Shown here in pieces: positions 25,964-33,671 of a stretch of DNA of 45,692 nt (within the stretch, counting starts at the first letter, position 1; the number at the start of each line of letters is the position of its first letter). Source of the DNA: an uncultured Clostridium sp. (lineage in GTDB: Bacteria > Bacillota > Clostridia > TANB77 > CAG-508); the NCBI GenBank assembly GCA_948471055.1, contig CAOKQZ010000013.1:1-45692 (forward strand), written 5' to 3'. The position numbers and the translations under genes were made by a program. The notes below the pieces were generated by a model, which was not told the origin of the DNA, did not search any database, and saw nothing but the letters and a program-made list of their open reading frames with translations.

Positions 25964-27349
25964 TTATTCTAATATCATAGGTCCAATATCAGTTACATTG
26001 CCTGCACCTAAGGTTAAGACAATATCATGTGGTTTAGCATTGTTTTTTACATAGGAAACAATATCCTTAAAATCTGAAATATATTCACAATGGTTTGTGC
26101 TTCTTACCGAGTTAATTCGGTCGACAATGTCTTTTGAGGAAACACCATAAGTATTGGATTCACGTGCTGCGTAAATATCAGCAATAATAATATGGTCAAA
26201 TTCGCTAAGAGCACTTACAAAATCATCTAATAAATTTTTTGTTCTGCTATAAGTATGGGGTTGAAAAATAACCCAAGATTCATGAAACTTTTTGTTATTT
26301 AAAGCATGACAAGTTGCTTTAATTTCGGTAGGATGATGGGCATAATCATCAAAAACAGAAATATCATTAAAACTACCTTTGTATTCTAAACGCCTGCCAG
26401 CTCCTGTAAATTCTTTTAAGGCATCTTTCATTACTACACTAGAAATACCATAATGGTCACATAAGCTAATACAAGCAAGAGCATTTAACACATTATGCAT
26501 GCCAGCGACAGATAAATAAATATGCTCAAAAAATTCATTATTTTTATATACATCGAATTTGGAAAAACCATTATCATCAAATGCAATCTGTCTTGCGGTA
26601 AAAATAGCATCTTTGTTTTCAATGCCATATGTTGTATAAGAAGCCTTAGTGTACTTAGTTAAATCGAGACAATTTTTATCATCTGCATTTAACACCAAAA
26701 AACCGTCATCTGGTAATAATTTTACATATTTTACAAAAGCATTTTTAATGTTTTCAAAGGTTTTAAAATAATCCAAATGGTCATTATCAATGTTTAAAAT
26801 AATTTCTGCTTTTGGTCTAAATTTTAGAAAACTTTCAACATATTCACAAGCTTCAATAATAAAATAATCGCTATTTCCTACACGGTAATTGCCATCAATT
26901 TGTTTTACCATACCACCTACTTGAATATTAGGGTCAAGACCTGCTTTTAAAAAGCAAACCGAAACCATAGAGGTAGTTGTTGTTTTACCATGCGTACCAG
27001 AAATGCCAATCGTATCCGAAAACGATTTGGTCAGTTCTCCTAAAAAATCACAACGTTCAATCATAGGAATGCCATGTTCTTTCGAAGCAATCATTTCTGG
27101 GTCATCTTGTTTAATTGCGGCCGTATAAACAACGGCATCTGCTTTTTTTAAATGCTCGAAATCATGCCCAATCGTAACTGGAATACCGCTTTTTTGTAAT
27201 TTGTGAATAATAGAAGAATCGTTTGCATCCGAACCCGTAACAGTAAAGCCAAAACGATGTAAGATTTCTGCAATACCGCTCATACTAACTCCACCAATAC
27301 CAAGCATATGTACATGTTTATATTTTTTTATATTATCAATATTTGCCAA
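25964..27349 (-). CDS. murC: UDP-N-acetylmuramate--L-alanine ligase
   Basis: 461 residues. The N-terminal UDP-binding loop is MLGIGGVSMSGIAEIL (residues 15 on), the ATP-binding loop is GISGTHGKTTTTSMV (about 113-127), the central NIDNDHLDYF, and the C-terminal DDYAHHPTEIKAT. MurC adds L-alanine to UDP-MurNAc, the first amino acid of the peptidoglycan stem, in the cytoplasm. It is a single gene on the minus strand between spoIVB and the divergent spoVG. The RBS (on the minus strand, AAAAGGGGCG) is reasonable. Confidence 0.97.
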   Translation of the reverse strand: MANIDNIKKYKHVHMLGIGGVSMSGIAEILHRFGFTVTGSDANDSSIIHKLQKSGIPVTIGHDFEHLKKADAVVYTAAIKQDDPEMIASKEHGIPMIERCDFLGELTKSFSDTIGISGTHGKTTTTSMVSVCFLKAGLDPNIQVGGMVKQIDGNYRVGNSDYFIIEACEYVESFLKFRPKAEIILNIDNDHLDYFKTFENIKNAFVKYVKLLPDDGFLVLNADDKNCLDLTKYTKASYTTYGIENKDAIFTARQIAFDDNGFSKFDVYKNNEFFEHIYLSVAGMHNVLNALACISLCDHYGISSVVMKDALKEFTGAGRRLEYKGSFNDISVFDDYAHHPTEIKATCHALNNKKFHESWVIFQPHTYSRTKNLLDDFVSALSEFDHIIIADIYAARESNTYGVSSKDIVDRINSVRSTNHCEYISDFKDIVSYVKNNAKPHDIVLTLGAGNVTDIGPMILE

Positions 27350-27427
27350 GATTTTTCGCCCCTTTTATTTTAACGTATATCATCGCCAAAGGCGATAACG
27401 TTAGCGTAGTATTTTTTTACAAATCAT

Positions 27428-27460
27428 AGTATATAATTTACAACAAAACAATTATATACT
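27428..27460. promoter_or_regulatory. Inverted repeat upstream of murC
   Basis: AGTATATAATT (27428-27438) and AATTATATACT (27450-27460) form an 11-base inverted repeat with an 11-base spacer, about 80 bases before the murC start. It may be overlapping -10 elements or a dimeric regulator site. Confidence 0.35.
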
Positions 27461-27579
27461 GTAACCGTTTTTTTTTCAATATTATTTTATGTATTATGTA
27501 TAAAAAGTGTTAAAAATATGTATCCTATAAAAGAAAAGGAACAATTTCGTAAAAAAGTTTTTCTTTTTTGTAAAAACAA

Positions 27580-27606
27580 GAAGGAAAAAAGTTATTTTTG
27601 ACGAAT
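27580..27606 (+). promoter_or_regulatory. Sigma-H-type promoter of spoVG
   Basis: The pattern RnAGGAwww at 27580-27588 (GAAGGAAAA), 11 bases, then RnnGAAT at 27600-27606 (GACGAAT) matches the sigma-H consensus. In Bacillus subtilis spoVG is a model sigma-H gene, so the site is in the expected place. Confidence 0.6.
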
Positions 27607-27611
27607 AATAT

Positions 27612-27646
27612 ATTTGTACATAGAAAGTACAACTTTATGTACAAAT
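27612..27646 (+). promoter_or_regulatory. Hairpin at the 5' end of the spoVG transcript
   Basis: ATTTGTACAT (27612-27621) pairs with ATGTACAAAT (27637-27646), and AAAGT with ACTTT inside, leaving a three-base loop. It begins a few bases after the predicted start site. It could stabilise the mRNA or be a regulator site. Confidence 0.5.
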
Positions 27647-27673
27647 ATAAAACTTGAGAAAGAGGTGCGCAAT

Positions 27674-27958
27674 ATGCAAATTACAGATGTACGTTTAAGA
27701 AAAGTAAATTCAGAGAACAGAATGAAAGCTGTTGCTTCTGTAACATTCGATAATGAATTCGTAGTACACGATATCAAAGTTATCGAAAGCCAAAATGGAT
27801 TATTTATAGCTATGCCAAGCAGAAAAACTCCAAACGGAGATTTCAAAGATATAGCTCATCCAATCAATGCTGAAACAAGAGAGAAAATCCAAGCAGCTAT
27901 CTTAGAAGCTTATGATGCTCCAGATGCTGAAGTAGCAGAAGAAGATTCAGCAGAATAA
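27674..27958 (+). CDS. spoVG: Septation/regulatory protein SpoVG
   Basis: 94 residues starting [37 protein letters not shown], a near-canonical SpoVG, with [24 protein letters not shown] and an acidic tail. SpoVG is a small nucleic-acid-binding regulator affecting sporulation septation and cell-wall or virulence genes. The ATG at 27674 with RBS AAAGAGGTG gives the family length; an upstream in-frame ATG at 27614 would add 20 residues lying inside the promoter-proximal hairpin and is rejected. Confidence 0.95.
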   Translation: MQITDVRLRKVNSENRMKAVASVTFDNEFVVHDIKVIESQNGLFIAMPSRKTPNGDFKDIAHPINAETREKIQAAILEAYDAPDAEVAEEDSAE

Positions 27959-27966
27959 TATAAACG

Positions 27967-27999
27967 AAGAGGGTGTCCTAAAATAGGACACCCTCTTTG
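27967..27999. terminator. Bidirectional terminator between spoVG and the zinc-ribbon gene
   Basis: A perfect 14-base stem (27967-27980 with 27984-27997) with an AAA loop; CTCTTT follows on the plus strand. It lies between convergent genes. Confidence 0.75.
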
Positions 28000-28009
28000 A
28001 AGAAAAGAA

Positions 28010-28372
28010 TTAAGGAATATTTCTTCTTTTTTTTTCTGCTTCTACCTTGGAGACAAGTGAACGAAAACGTGCTTCGGATAGTTTTTGTATGTCTAGTTCT
28101 ACATCGAAGCATTTTCTTTCTAATTTTTCAGAATAGTGGGGAGCAGAAAAATCTTTTTTCATTAGGTACTTTTTTCCAACTATTTCTACTAATTCTTCTT
28201 TTGAGTCATCGATAAAAGTTTTGTCCGCTTCTAATTTTAAATAATTAGCGGTAGTACTATATACATAGTGACAAACAGGACAAATTGTCCTATAAGCGTT
28301 TGGGGAAGAACTTATATTTCCGCAGTTTGGACATTCTGTCCAGCTGGGGTTGATAATATAGTCAACAAGCAT
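28010..28372 (-). CDS. Hypothetical zinc-ribbon protein
   Basis: 120 residues. An N-terminal zinc ribbon of two CxxC knuckles (ECPNCG at 14-17, ICPVCH at 30-33) is followed by a charged helical C-terminal half (KYLMKKDFSAPHYSEKLERK... ending EAEKKRRNIP). Not recognised as a named family. There are no membrane segments or signal peptide, so it is cytoplasmic, perhaps nucleic-acid binding. The RBS on the minus strand is GGAGGTAAC. It is transcribed alone between the spoVG terminator and pepV. Confidence 0.65.
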   Translation of the reverse strand: MLVDYIINPSWTECPNCGNISSSPNAYRTICPVCHYVYSTTANYLKLEADKTFIDDSKEELVEIVGKKYLMKKDFSAPHYSEKLERKCFDVELDIQKLSEARFRSLVSKVEAEKKRRNIP

Positions 28373-28509
28373 GCTGTTACCTCCTTAATTTTTTTCTTAA
28401 AATTTTACCCAATACTATAGCATTAGGCATATCAGCAAAGTTACTCTTTTTATTATAATATATATTACATAAAATTTCAATCATTTTTGCTTCTAATGTG
28501 CAATTAGAA

Positions 28510-28550
28510 ATACCTTAAATTATCACACCTTGCTGATTACAAATAATGAC
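28510..28550 (+). repeat. Short repeat shared with 5923-5960
   Basis: CTTAAATTATC...GATTACAAATAATGACT here and CTAAGTTATCGCC...GATTACAAATAATGGCT at 5923-5960 share their flanks with different central hairpins. At 5923-5960 the centre is ATCGCC/GGCGAT, which is also present at 27382-27396. Confidence 0.4.
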
Positions 28551-30037
28551 TATGGGTTACGAGAAATGAAAGAGGACGCCCTCTTGTTACCTAATTCATA
28601 AATAGCATTCGCATAAATCTTTGCCGATAATAGTAAATTGTCAATTGAAATAAACTCATCTACTTGGTGACACATATCTTTACATCTAGGCATGTTAGCA
28701 CCAAAGGAGACAAAATTTGGGAAAGCTCTTGCATAGGTTGCACCTCCAATGGCAATTGGGGGGGCATCAAGACCAGTAGTTTTGTGAAAAACATCACATA
28801 GGGTTTGAATTAGCCAATTTTCTTTTGGAAGATATAAGGCTTTCTTTTCGCCAGAAAAAGTAACCGACATAGAAGAGGGAAGAGAAGCGGTTATGTTTTC
28901 TTTTATATAGTCGATGGTAGTATGAATGGGAATTCGTAAATTCATGCCAAGAACCAAGTTAGACTTCTGTATATTTAATTGTGCTACATTTAAAGTAAGG
29001 ACACCTGATTCATCTTGTACATTAAGTCCTAAGCTTTTTCCATTATATTCTAAGTTTAAATTTTTATAGAAATAAGATAATAAATCATTTGTTATTCCAT
29101 ACATTTCAAAAAGTTCATAAAGTACCACAAGTGCTTGTGAAATGGCATTGGTTCCTAAATCAGGATGAGCCGCATGAGCACTTACGCCATGAGAAGTGAT
29201 GGAAAGAAGATGATATGAAATAGCATTGCTATTATGGAAATCCTGAGAAGATGCTTTTTTTTGAAGAGTGCTTTTTTTCATAGATTCTTTATCAATCGAA
29301 ATAGAAAATTGATGTGAATCCACAATCGTTTCTAACTTGTGAATACAGTCGTCCAAAGAGATAGACTTATCCACCGATAATGTAATTTTACAATATTTTG
29401 GAACCACATTGATGGCATTATGATTGCAATCCACATCGATAATCTGAATATTGTTTTCTAAATTAGGAGAAGACACAAATACACTTAATAAGCCTTTTTC
29501 AGCATAAATGCATGGAAAATCAGCATCTGGGCTAAAACCAAATTTTGGTATTTCTTCGTGTTTTTTATAATATTCAATACATTTCCAATCATTTTCTTCG
29601 TTTAAACCCAAAATCAAACGAACACGTTTTGTTATATTACAAGTATCCATGACCACTTTCATAGCATATAAGCTAGCTATCACTGGACCCTTATCATCAA
29701 TTGCACCACGCCCATAAATGTTATTATCTGAAATAGTTGCCGAAAAAGGAGGATAGGTCCAATTTTCACCTTCTGGCACAACATCTAAATGCCCAATAAT
29801 GCCAACTAACTCATCAGCTTCGCCAAATTCAATATAACCACAATACCCATCAATATTCTTCGTACGAAACCCCAAACGATTTCCCAAATCCAACATATAT
29901 TCCAATGCTTTATTGCAATTTTCCCCAAAAGGCATAGAAGGGTTGGAAGGATCGGATAACACACTTGGAATTTTAATTAATTCACAAGTAGAAGTAATAA
30001 TATCTTCTTTTAATAAATCAATTTCTTTCTCAAACAT
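28550..30037 (-). CDS. pepV: M20-family dipeptidase (PepV/Sapep-like)
   Basis: 495 residues. Metal ligands and catalytic signatures of clan MH are present: GHLDVVPEG (about 78-86), YGRGAIDDKGP with the bridging Asp (about 107-117) and GLNEENDW (catalytic Glu). ISYHLLSITSHGVSAHAAHPDLGTNA is in the lid domain, and the C-terminal metal His lies in DMCHQVDEF. PepV/Sapep enzymes cleave N-terminal residues from dipeptides in the cytoplasm with two zinc or manganese ions. Minus strand, RBS AAAGGAGC. Confidence 0.92.
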   Translation of the reverse strand: MFEKEIDLLKEDIITSTCELIKIPSVLSDPSNPSMPFGENCNKALEYMLDLGNRLGFRTKNIDGYCGYIEFGEADELVGIIGHLDVVPEGENWTYPPFSATISDNNIYGRGAIDDKGPVIASLYAMKVVMDTCNITKRVRLILGLNEENDWKCIEYYKKHEEIPKFGFSPDADFPCIYAEKGLLSVFVSSPNLENNIQIIDVDCNHNAINVVPKYCKITLSVDKSISLDDCIHKLETIVDSHQFSISIDKESMKKSTLQKKASSQDFHNSNAISYHLLSITSHGVSAHAAHPDLGTNAISQALVVLYELFEMYGITNDLLSYFYKNLNLEYNGKSLGLNVQDESGVLTLNVAQLNIQKSNLVLGMNLRIPIHTTIDYIKENITASLPSSMSVTFSGEKKALYLPKENWLIQTLCDVFHKTTGLDAPPIAIGGATYARAFPNFVSFGANMPRCKDMCHQVDEFISIDNLLLSAKIYANAIYELGNKRASSFISRNP

Positions 30038-30099
30038 AAAAAGCTCCTTTCACGATAGTAATATTATATGAAGAAAATAGAAAAATATCAATAGAAAAA

Positions 30100-30131
30100 G
30101 CCTACTTGAAAGAATTGATATTCAAGTAGGC
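30100..30131 (-). terminator. Terminator of the 30159-30653 gene
   Basis: GCCTACTTGAA and TTCAAGTAGGC form an 11-base stem with a ten-base loop. On the minus strand it ends in TTTTTCT. Confidence 0.7.
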
Positions 30132-30158
30132 AAGAGAACAGATTAGCTTTAAGTGTTG

Positions 30159-30653
30159 TCAGTTTTTTTGGGCATACTTTTTAATATAGTTATCAGCCAA
30201 CATATCTAAATATTTATAGAAAGTTGCTTCATGCTCTTTTGCAGGTTCCACAGAAATGACTAATCCATCTTTTTTGGAATAGGAAAAAATAACGTTTTTA
30301 ATAGTTGACAATCCTGACATATTAGAAAGAGAGTAAATCTCAAATTCTTTATTATCAACCAATTCTTTGCTATTTCCTAAATTCAAGAAAAACTCAAGCT
30401 TCGGCTGTTCTTGTCTTTGAGCATTAAAGAATTTAAAAAAAAGATAATAATTTTCATTACAAGTAAAAGTTCCTTCTCCTAAATATTCTTCTAAACGCTC
30501 ATTATTTGGAGTCAATAGTTGTACCCCAAAAGAACGAGATTTACCAGATAAATCCGCTTTCATTTGAAAAAAGCGATTAATCCGTTTGATTCGTGTGCGA
30601 ATCTCTGAAACATTAATGTTTTCCTTGATAGGAAATGAGTAACGAAAAAACAT
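30159..30653 (-). CDS. Hypothetical protein; only intact gene with an in-frame CGG arginine codon
   Basis: 164 residues, not recognised. The N-terminus is basic and helical (SEIRTRIKRINRFFQMKADLSGKS), the rest mixed alpha/beta with no membrane segment or metal motif. RBS GAAAGGAGA is strong and the gene has its own terminator. At codon 24 (30584-30582, minus strand) it has a normal in-frame CGG within IKRINR. A +1 shift there would end after a few codons, so CGG must be read in frame here or the protein is not made. Its use of CGC and CGA and its place beside disturbed mobile DNA may point to recent acquisition. It is the main exception to the CGG pattern. Confidence 0.6.
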   Translation of the reverse strand: MFFRYSFPIKENINVSEIRTRIKRINRFFQMKADLSGKSRSFGVQLLTPNNERLEEYLGEGTFTCNENYYLFFKFFNAQRQEQPKLEFFLNLGNSKELVDNKEFEIYSLSNMSGLSTIKNVIFSYSKKDGLVISVEPAKEHEATFYKYLDMLADNYIKKYAQKN

Positions 30654-30746
30654 AAGGTTCTCCTTTCAACTTGCCTTGATAGGCTTTTTATGCAATCTAT
30701 TATACTACATATCTAGCCAAAAGGCAACAAAATATGTAAGGGTTAA

Positions 30747-30806
30747 CGAAAATCTATCCAGACAAGTAGCAAAGATGCGAGTAGAGCATGGATCATAAGT
30801 GAGTAG
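30747..30806 (+). pseudogene. 3' remnant of a variable prepilin gene
   Basis: Reads KSIQTSSKDASRAWIISE and stop, almost identical to the C-terminus at 33232-33291 (IQTSRKDASGAWIISE). Only the last 20 or so codons remain, directly upstream of the next prepilin start, so a tandem array of variable prepilin genes has collapsed here. Confidence 0.75.
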
Positions 30807-30914
30807 AAGAAATTCATTATGCAAAAAGGTAATATCAAACATTCCCTTATTTTATTGCTTTCCTAAAAATGTATCGATATAATAAGAAAAAAAGAAAAGG
30901 AGAGCAAAAGAAAA

Positions 30915-31025
30915 ATGAAGAAAATAAGGGGAAACAAAGGTATAACATTGATTGCACTAGTTATTACAATTATATTCTCTTATGACGAAAAATTAAAATG
31001 TAGTAATACAAAGGTTTCCTCCTAA
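30915..31025 (+). pseudogene. 5' fragment of a variable prepilin gene, cut by DUF1016 insertion
   Basis: MKKIRGNKGITLIALVITI matches the start of the intact prepilin at 576, with the same RBS type (AAAAGGAGAG). After about 20 codons similarity ends in foreign sequence and a TAA at 31023-31025. The rest of the gene resumes near 32356. Confidence 0.75.
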
Positions 31026-31061
31026 CAACAATTTAGTACAAATAAAATTTTCACATATTTG

Positions 31062-31104
31062 AAAGATGAATTGTAAAAAATAAATACAAGTTCATCTTTT
31101 TTTG
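31062..31104 (+). terminator. Terminator at the left end of the DUF1016 insertion
   Basis: AGATGAATTGTA pairs with TACAAGTTCATCT (one bulged G) followed by seven T residues. It would stop transcription coming from the disrupted prepilin promoter. Confidence 0.65.
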
Positions 31105-31163
31105 AATTTATAATGAAAAAATTGAAAATAAGTGATATAATGCCAATTAATAAAGGATAATTA

Positions 31164-31190
31164 AATTTTGCAGACAGTGTCTGCAAAATT
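31164..31190. repeat. Palindrome 1 of the DUF1016 cassette
   Basis: AATTTTGCAGACA-G-TGTCTGCAAAATT: 13-base perfect arms with a one-base centre, immediately upstream of the RBS of the nuclease gene. The core GACA-n-TGTC is shared with palindromes at 31496-31522 and 32264-32294. Confidence 0.75.
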
Positions 31191-31205
31191 AGAAAGAAGG
31201 TAATA

Positions 31206-32261
31206 ATGAACGAATTAGAAAATATAAATGTAGATAAATTATATAATGATGTAGCAGATTTAATTGAAAAAGCAAAAATTCAAGTAGTTTCACATATTAA
31301 TACAGAATTTGTTATATTAAACTGGAATATTGGAAATAGAATAAAAAATGAGTTATTAAATAATAAGAAACCAGAGTATGGTAAAAAAGTTATAAAGAAT
31401 CTAAGTAAGAGATTAATTGAGAAATATGGTAGAGGTTATAGTTATTCAAACTTATATAGAATGTTACAAATAAATGAAGATTTTGAGGATTTTCAAAAAT
31501 TTTCGACATTGTCGCAAAAATTAAGTTGGTCTCATTTTGTAGAAATTGTAAAAATGGACACTGATGTAAAAAGAAAATTTTATACAACAATGTGTATGAA
31601 TGAAAATTGGTCAGTAAGGACATTAAAAGAAAGAGTGGACTCTGCATTATTTGAAAGGACAGCAATATCTAAAAAGCCAGAACAAACTATAATAAATGAT
31701 TTACAGTTATTAACAGATGAAAATAAAATGACAACAGATTTATTTTTTAGAGATCCATATATCTTAGATTTTTTGGAGCTAAAAGATACTTATAGTGAAA
31801 AGGATTTAGAAAATGCAATAATAAATGAATTAGAAAGATTTATTTTGGAAATGGGTAATGATTTTGCTTTTTTGGCTAGACAAAAAAGAATAACAATAGA
31901 TGGCAGAGATTACTATATGGATTTGTTATTTTATCATAGAAAGTTAAGAAGATTAGTTGTTATAGAGTTAAAACTGGATGAATTTAAACCAGAGCATAAA
32001 GGACAAGTAGAATTATATTTGAAATGGCTTGATAAGTATGAAAGAGCAGAAAGGGAAGAACCACCAGTAGCAATTATATTATGTGCTAGTAAAAGTGATA
32101 TGATGACAGAACTACTTGAATTAGATGATAGTGGGATACATGTTGCACAATATCTTACAAATTATGTTCCTAAGGAATTATTAGAAGAGAAATTTTTATC
32201 TAGTATAAAAAATGCGAAAATACAATTAGAACAAAGAAGTAAAAATGCAGAAAATGAATAG
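31206..32261 (+). CDS. DUF1016/YhcG-type PD-(D/E)XK nuclease
   Basis: 351 residues, full family length. The N-terminal DUF1016_N domain has NWNIGNRIK, RYGRGYSYSNLYRM-like EKYGRGYSYSNLYRML and STLSQKLSWSHFVEI (about 98-113). The C-terminal YhcG nuclease domain has FAFLARQKRITIDGRDYYMDL, then VVIELKLDEFKPEHKGQVELYL: Asp...Glu-x-Lys catalytic residues at about 238 and 256-258. The family's role is unsettled; proposals include DNA processing or defence-like functions. The gene sits inside a prepilin gene and is bracketed by two palindromes related to a third inside its own coding sequence, so it appears to be the sole cargo of a small mobile unit. RBS AAGAAGGTAATA. Confidence 0.88.
   Translation: MNELENINVDKLYNDVADLIEKAKIQVVSHINTEFVILNWNIGNRIKNELLNNKKPEYGKKVIKNLSKRLIEKYGRGYSYSNLYRMLQINEDFEDFQKFSTLSQKLSWSHFVEIVKMDTDVKRKFYTTMCMNENWSVRTLKERVDSALFERTAISKKPEQTIINDLQLLTDENKMTTDLFFRDPYILDFLELKDTYSEKDLENAIINELERFILEMGNDFAFLARQKRITIDGRDYYMDLLFYHRKLRRLVVIELKLDEFKPEHKGQVELYLKWLDKYERAEREEPPVAIILCASKSDMMTELLELDDSGIHVAQYLTNYVPKELLEEKFLSSIKNAKIQLEQRSKNAENE
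31496..31522. repeat. Palindrome 2, inside the DUF1016 coding sequence
   Basis: TTTTCGACA-T-TGTCGCAAAA, imperfect in the outer arms, encodes the STLSQK part of a conserved protein motif. It shares GACA-n-TGTC and the A/T arms with the flanking palindromes. Confidence 0.55.
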
Positions 32262-32263
32262 AT

Positions 32264-32294
32264 TTAATTTTTGCGACAGTGTCGCAAAAATTAA
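32264..32294. repeat. Palindrome 3 of the DUF1016 cassette
   Basis: TTAATTTTTGCGACA-G-TGTCGCAAAAATTAA: 15-base perfect arms, beginning three bases after the nuclease stop codon. Confidence 0.75.
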
Positions 32295-32303
32295 AAAAGA
32301 AAA

Positions 32304-32342
32304 AAGCTTTAGATTTAGAAATAAGTCTAGGGCTTATTTTTA
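32304..32342 (+). terminator. Terminator of the DUF1016 gene
   Basis: AAGCTTTAGATTTA pairs with TAAGTCTAGGGCTT (with G-T pairs) around GAAA, followed by ATTTTTAT. Confidence 0.55.
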
Positions 32343-32355
32343 TAGAAAAAAAGAT

Positions 32356-33291
32356 AAAATTACTCTACTAACAATTTTAACAAGAGCAGAAGAAGCAGGA
32401 AGAAACTATACAAACGCAGCAGCATACTAAGACCAACAATTAGCAGATTTCTTAAAAGAAGCAGACGACATTATAGACGAAATAAATGGAAGTAGTGAAC
32501 AAAGTTTTAGCGTAGAAGTGAATACAAAATGGAGAGTCTTAAGCAAAGACAAGACGACAGGAGAAGTAGTATTAATCAGTGAAGCACCAATGCATGAATT
32601 TACTATGCATGGAGCAATAGGATATTTGTATGCAGAACAAGAATTAAACGAAATTTGTAAAATATATGGATATGGAACATGAGCAAATACAAGTAAAACA
32701 TTTCATTATCAAACAGGAGATGTAGTAGAAGGGTTAGAAACAGGAACAATAACAGGAAGTGGAGCAAGAAGTATTACAATAGAAGACATTAACCAAATAA
32801 CAAAATACAACCCAAGTATATATACGTTTGAAGAGTTTGGAACAATCTATAAATATGGGCAAGAAGATACGTATAGCATGTACTACCCAACCAAAACAAC
32901 AGAATCAGGAGCATCAACAAGTAAAACAGAAAGAACATACAAATTTACAGGATACATGTACCAAGGTTCAGAATACCTAGTAGATACAGAAAGCCCAATA
33001 TATAAAATACTATTTGAAAACAACAAGGACTCAATGTATTGGCTAGCGTCTCGTGGAGTCTATACGAGCTCATATTGGGAGGTGATGGGTGCGTCCTTCG
33101 ATGTGTTTTGCGTGGCGAATAGCCATGTGGTCAGCGGCAGCTTGTGCCGTGGCGGTTCTCGGTCGATGCTTTATAAAGGTTTGAAAGAGCGCGACGACTT
33201 TGCTGAGTCTGTTCGTCCAATCGTTTATCTAAAATCGAATATTCAGACGAGTAGAAAAGATGCGAGTGGAGCATGGATCATAAGTGAGTAA
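32356..33291 (+). pseudogene. 3' part of the variable prepilin gene with GC-rich variable region
   Basis: One frame reads ITLLTILTRAEEAGRNYTNAAAY-stop-DQQLADFLKEADDII, matching ITRAQEAGKNYQEA...ELANFWAESENII of the intact prepilin. TAA at 32428-32430 and TGA at 32680-32682 interrupt it. The C-terminus has YWLASRGVYT, a region of about 60 very different residues, then VRPIVYLKSN and WIISE-stop. Bases 33061-33180 are 53% G+C by count against about 30-37% around them, as expected if adenine-rich template positions were replaced by mutagenic retrohoming. The gene is dead through the DUF1016 insertion plus two nonsense codons. A CGG at 33160-33162 lies in frame inside the variable region. Confidence 0.7.
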
Positions 33292-33421
33292 AAAATAGAG
33301 GAATAGGATTGCGGGAAGGTCTCAGGACTTCTGTAGTTAGGGATATAGGTAGCCAAGAGGCAATAAAATAGAGTTATGTTACAAAAAAATGACAAAATCT
33401 TATGATTTTGCCATTTTTTTC

Positions 33422-33450
33422 TTGACATACGGAAATAAGCGTTGTATAAT
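33422..33450 (+). promoter_or_regulatory. Consensus promoter of the S10-spc ribosomal operon
   Basis: TTGACA (33422-33427), exactly 17 bases, TATAAT (33445-33450). This is the main promoter for rpsJ through secY. Confidence 0.85.
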
Positions 33451-33456
33451 TAATAA

Positions 33457-33671
33457 GCATGTAGATTTGCGGTGAAGTGGAATGTGGCTACATCCTTACG
33501 GGTGGAGGGAACTTCCATGGAGTATGTCTTGGCTTAGACCGGGCGGTAAGAAAGCACTTATCCCAAGAAACACATGCGGAAACTTGGGGTTTTTATATGG
33601 TGATATAGGAAACACCAGGGTGCGTTTAAAACTTGCCAAGGTACATTTTATTTTAAGGAGGGAAAATACTT
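33457..33671 (+). ncRNA. Structured 5' leader of the S10 operon with attenuator-like hairpin
   Basis: About 215 bases lie between the predicted start site and rpsJ. CCCAAG (33562-33567) pairs with CTTGGG (33583-33588) followed by GTTTTTATAT, a terminator-like unit inside the leader. Upstream GTCTTGGCTTAG could compete for the CCAAG arm, and downstream GGTG/CACC forms a second small stem. This suggests regulation by attenuation or by a ribosomal protein. A short open frame through this leader shows no protein features and is not called. Confidence 0.5.

Noticed and set aside
32245..32430. 61-residue frame after the DUF1016 gene
   Set aside because: It is a chimera of the nuclease tail, the palindrome, the terminator and the prepilin remnant.
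32680..32682. TGA read as tryptophan (alternative code)
   Set aside because: The TGA lies in a gene that is already disrupted by an insertion and a TAA; yqfD ends naturally at TGA (3263-3265).
33160..33162. In-frame CGG in the dead prepilin as evidence for CGG = Arg
   Set aside because: It lies in the presumed mutagenised variable region of a pseudogene and says nothing about decoding.
30915..33291. A complete diversity-generating retroelement in this window
   Set aside because: No reverse transcriptase frame and no template-like near copy of the variable regions is present; only target-like genes are.
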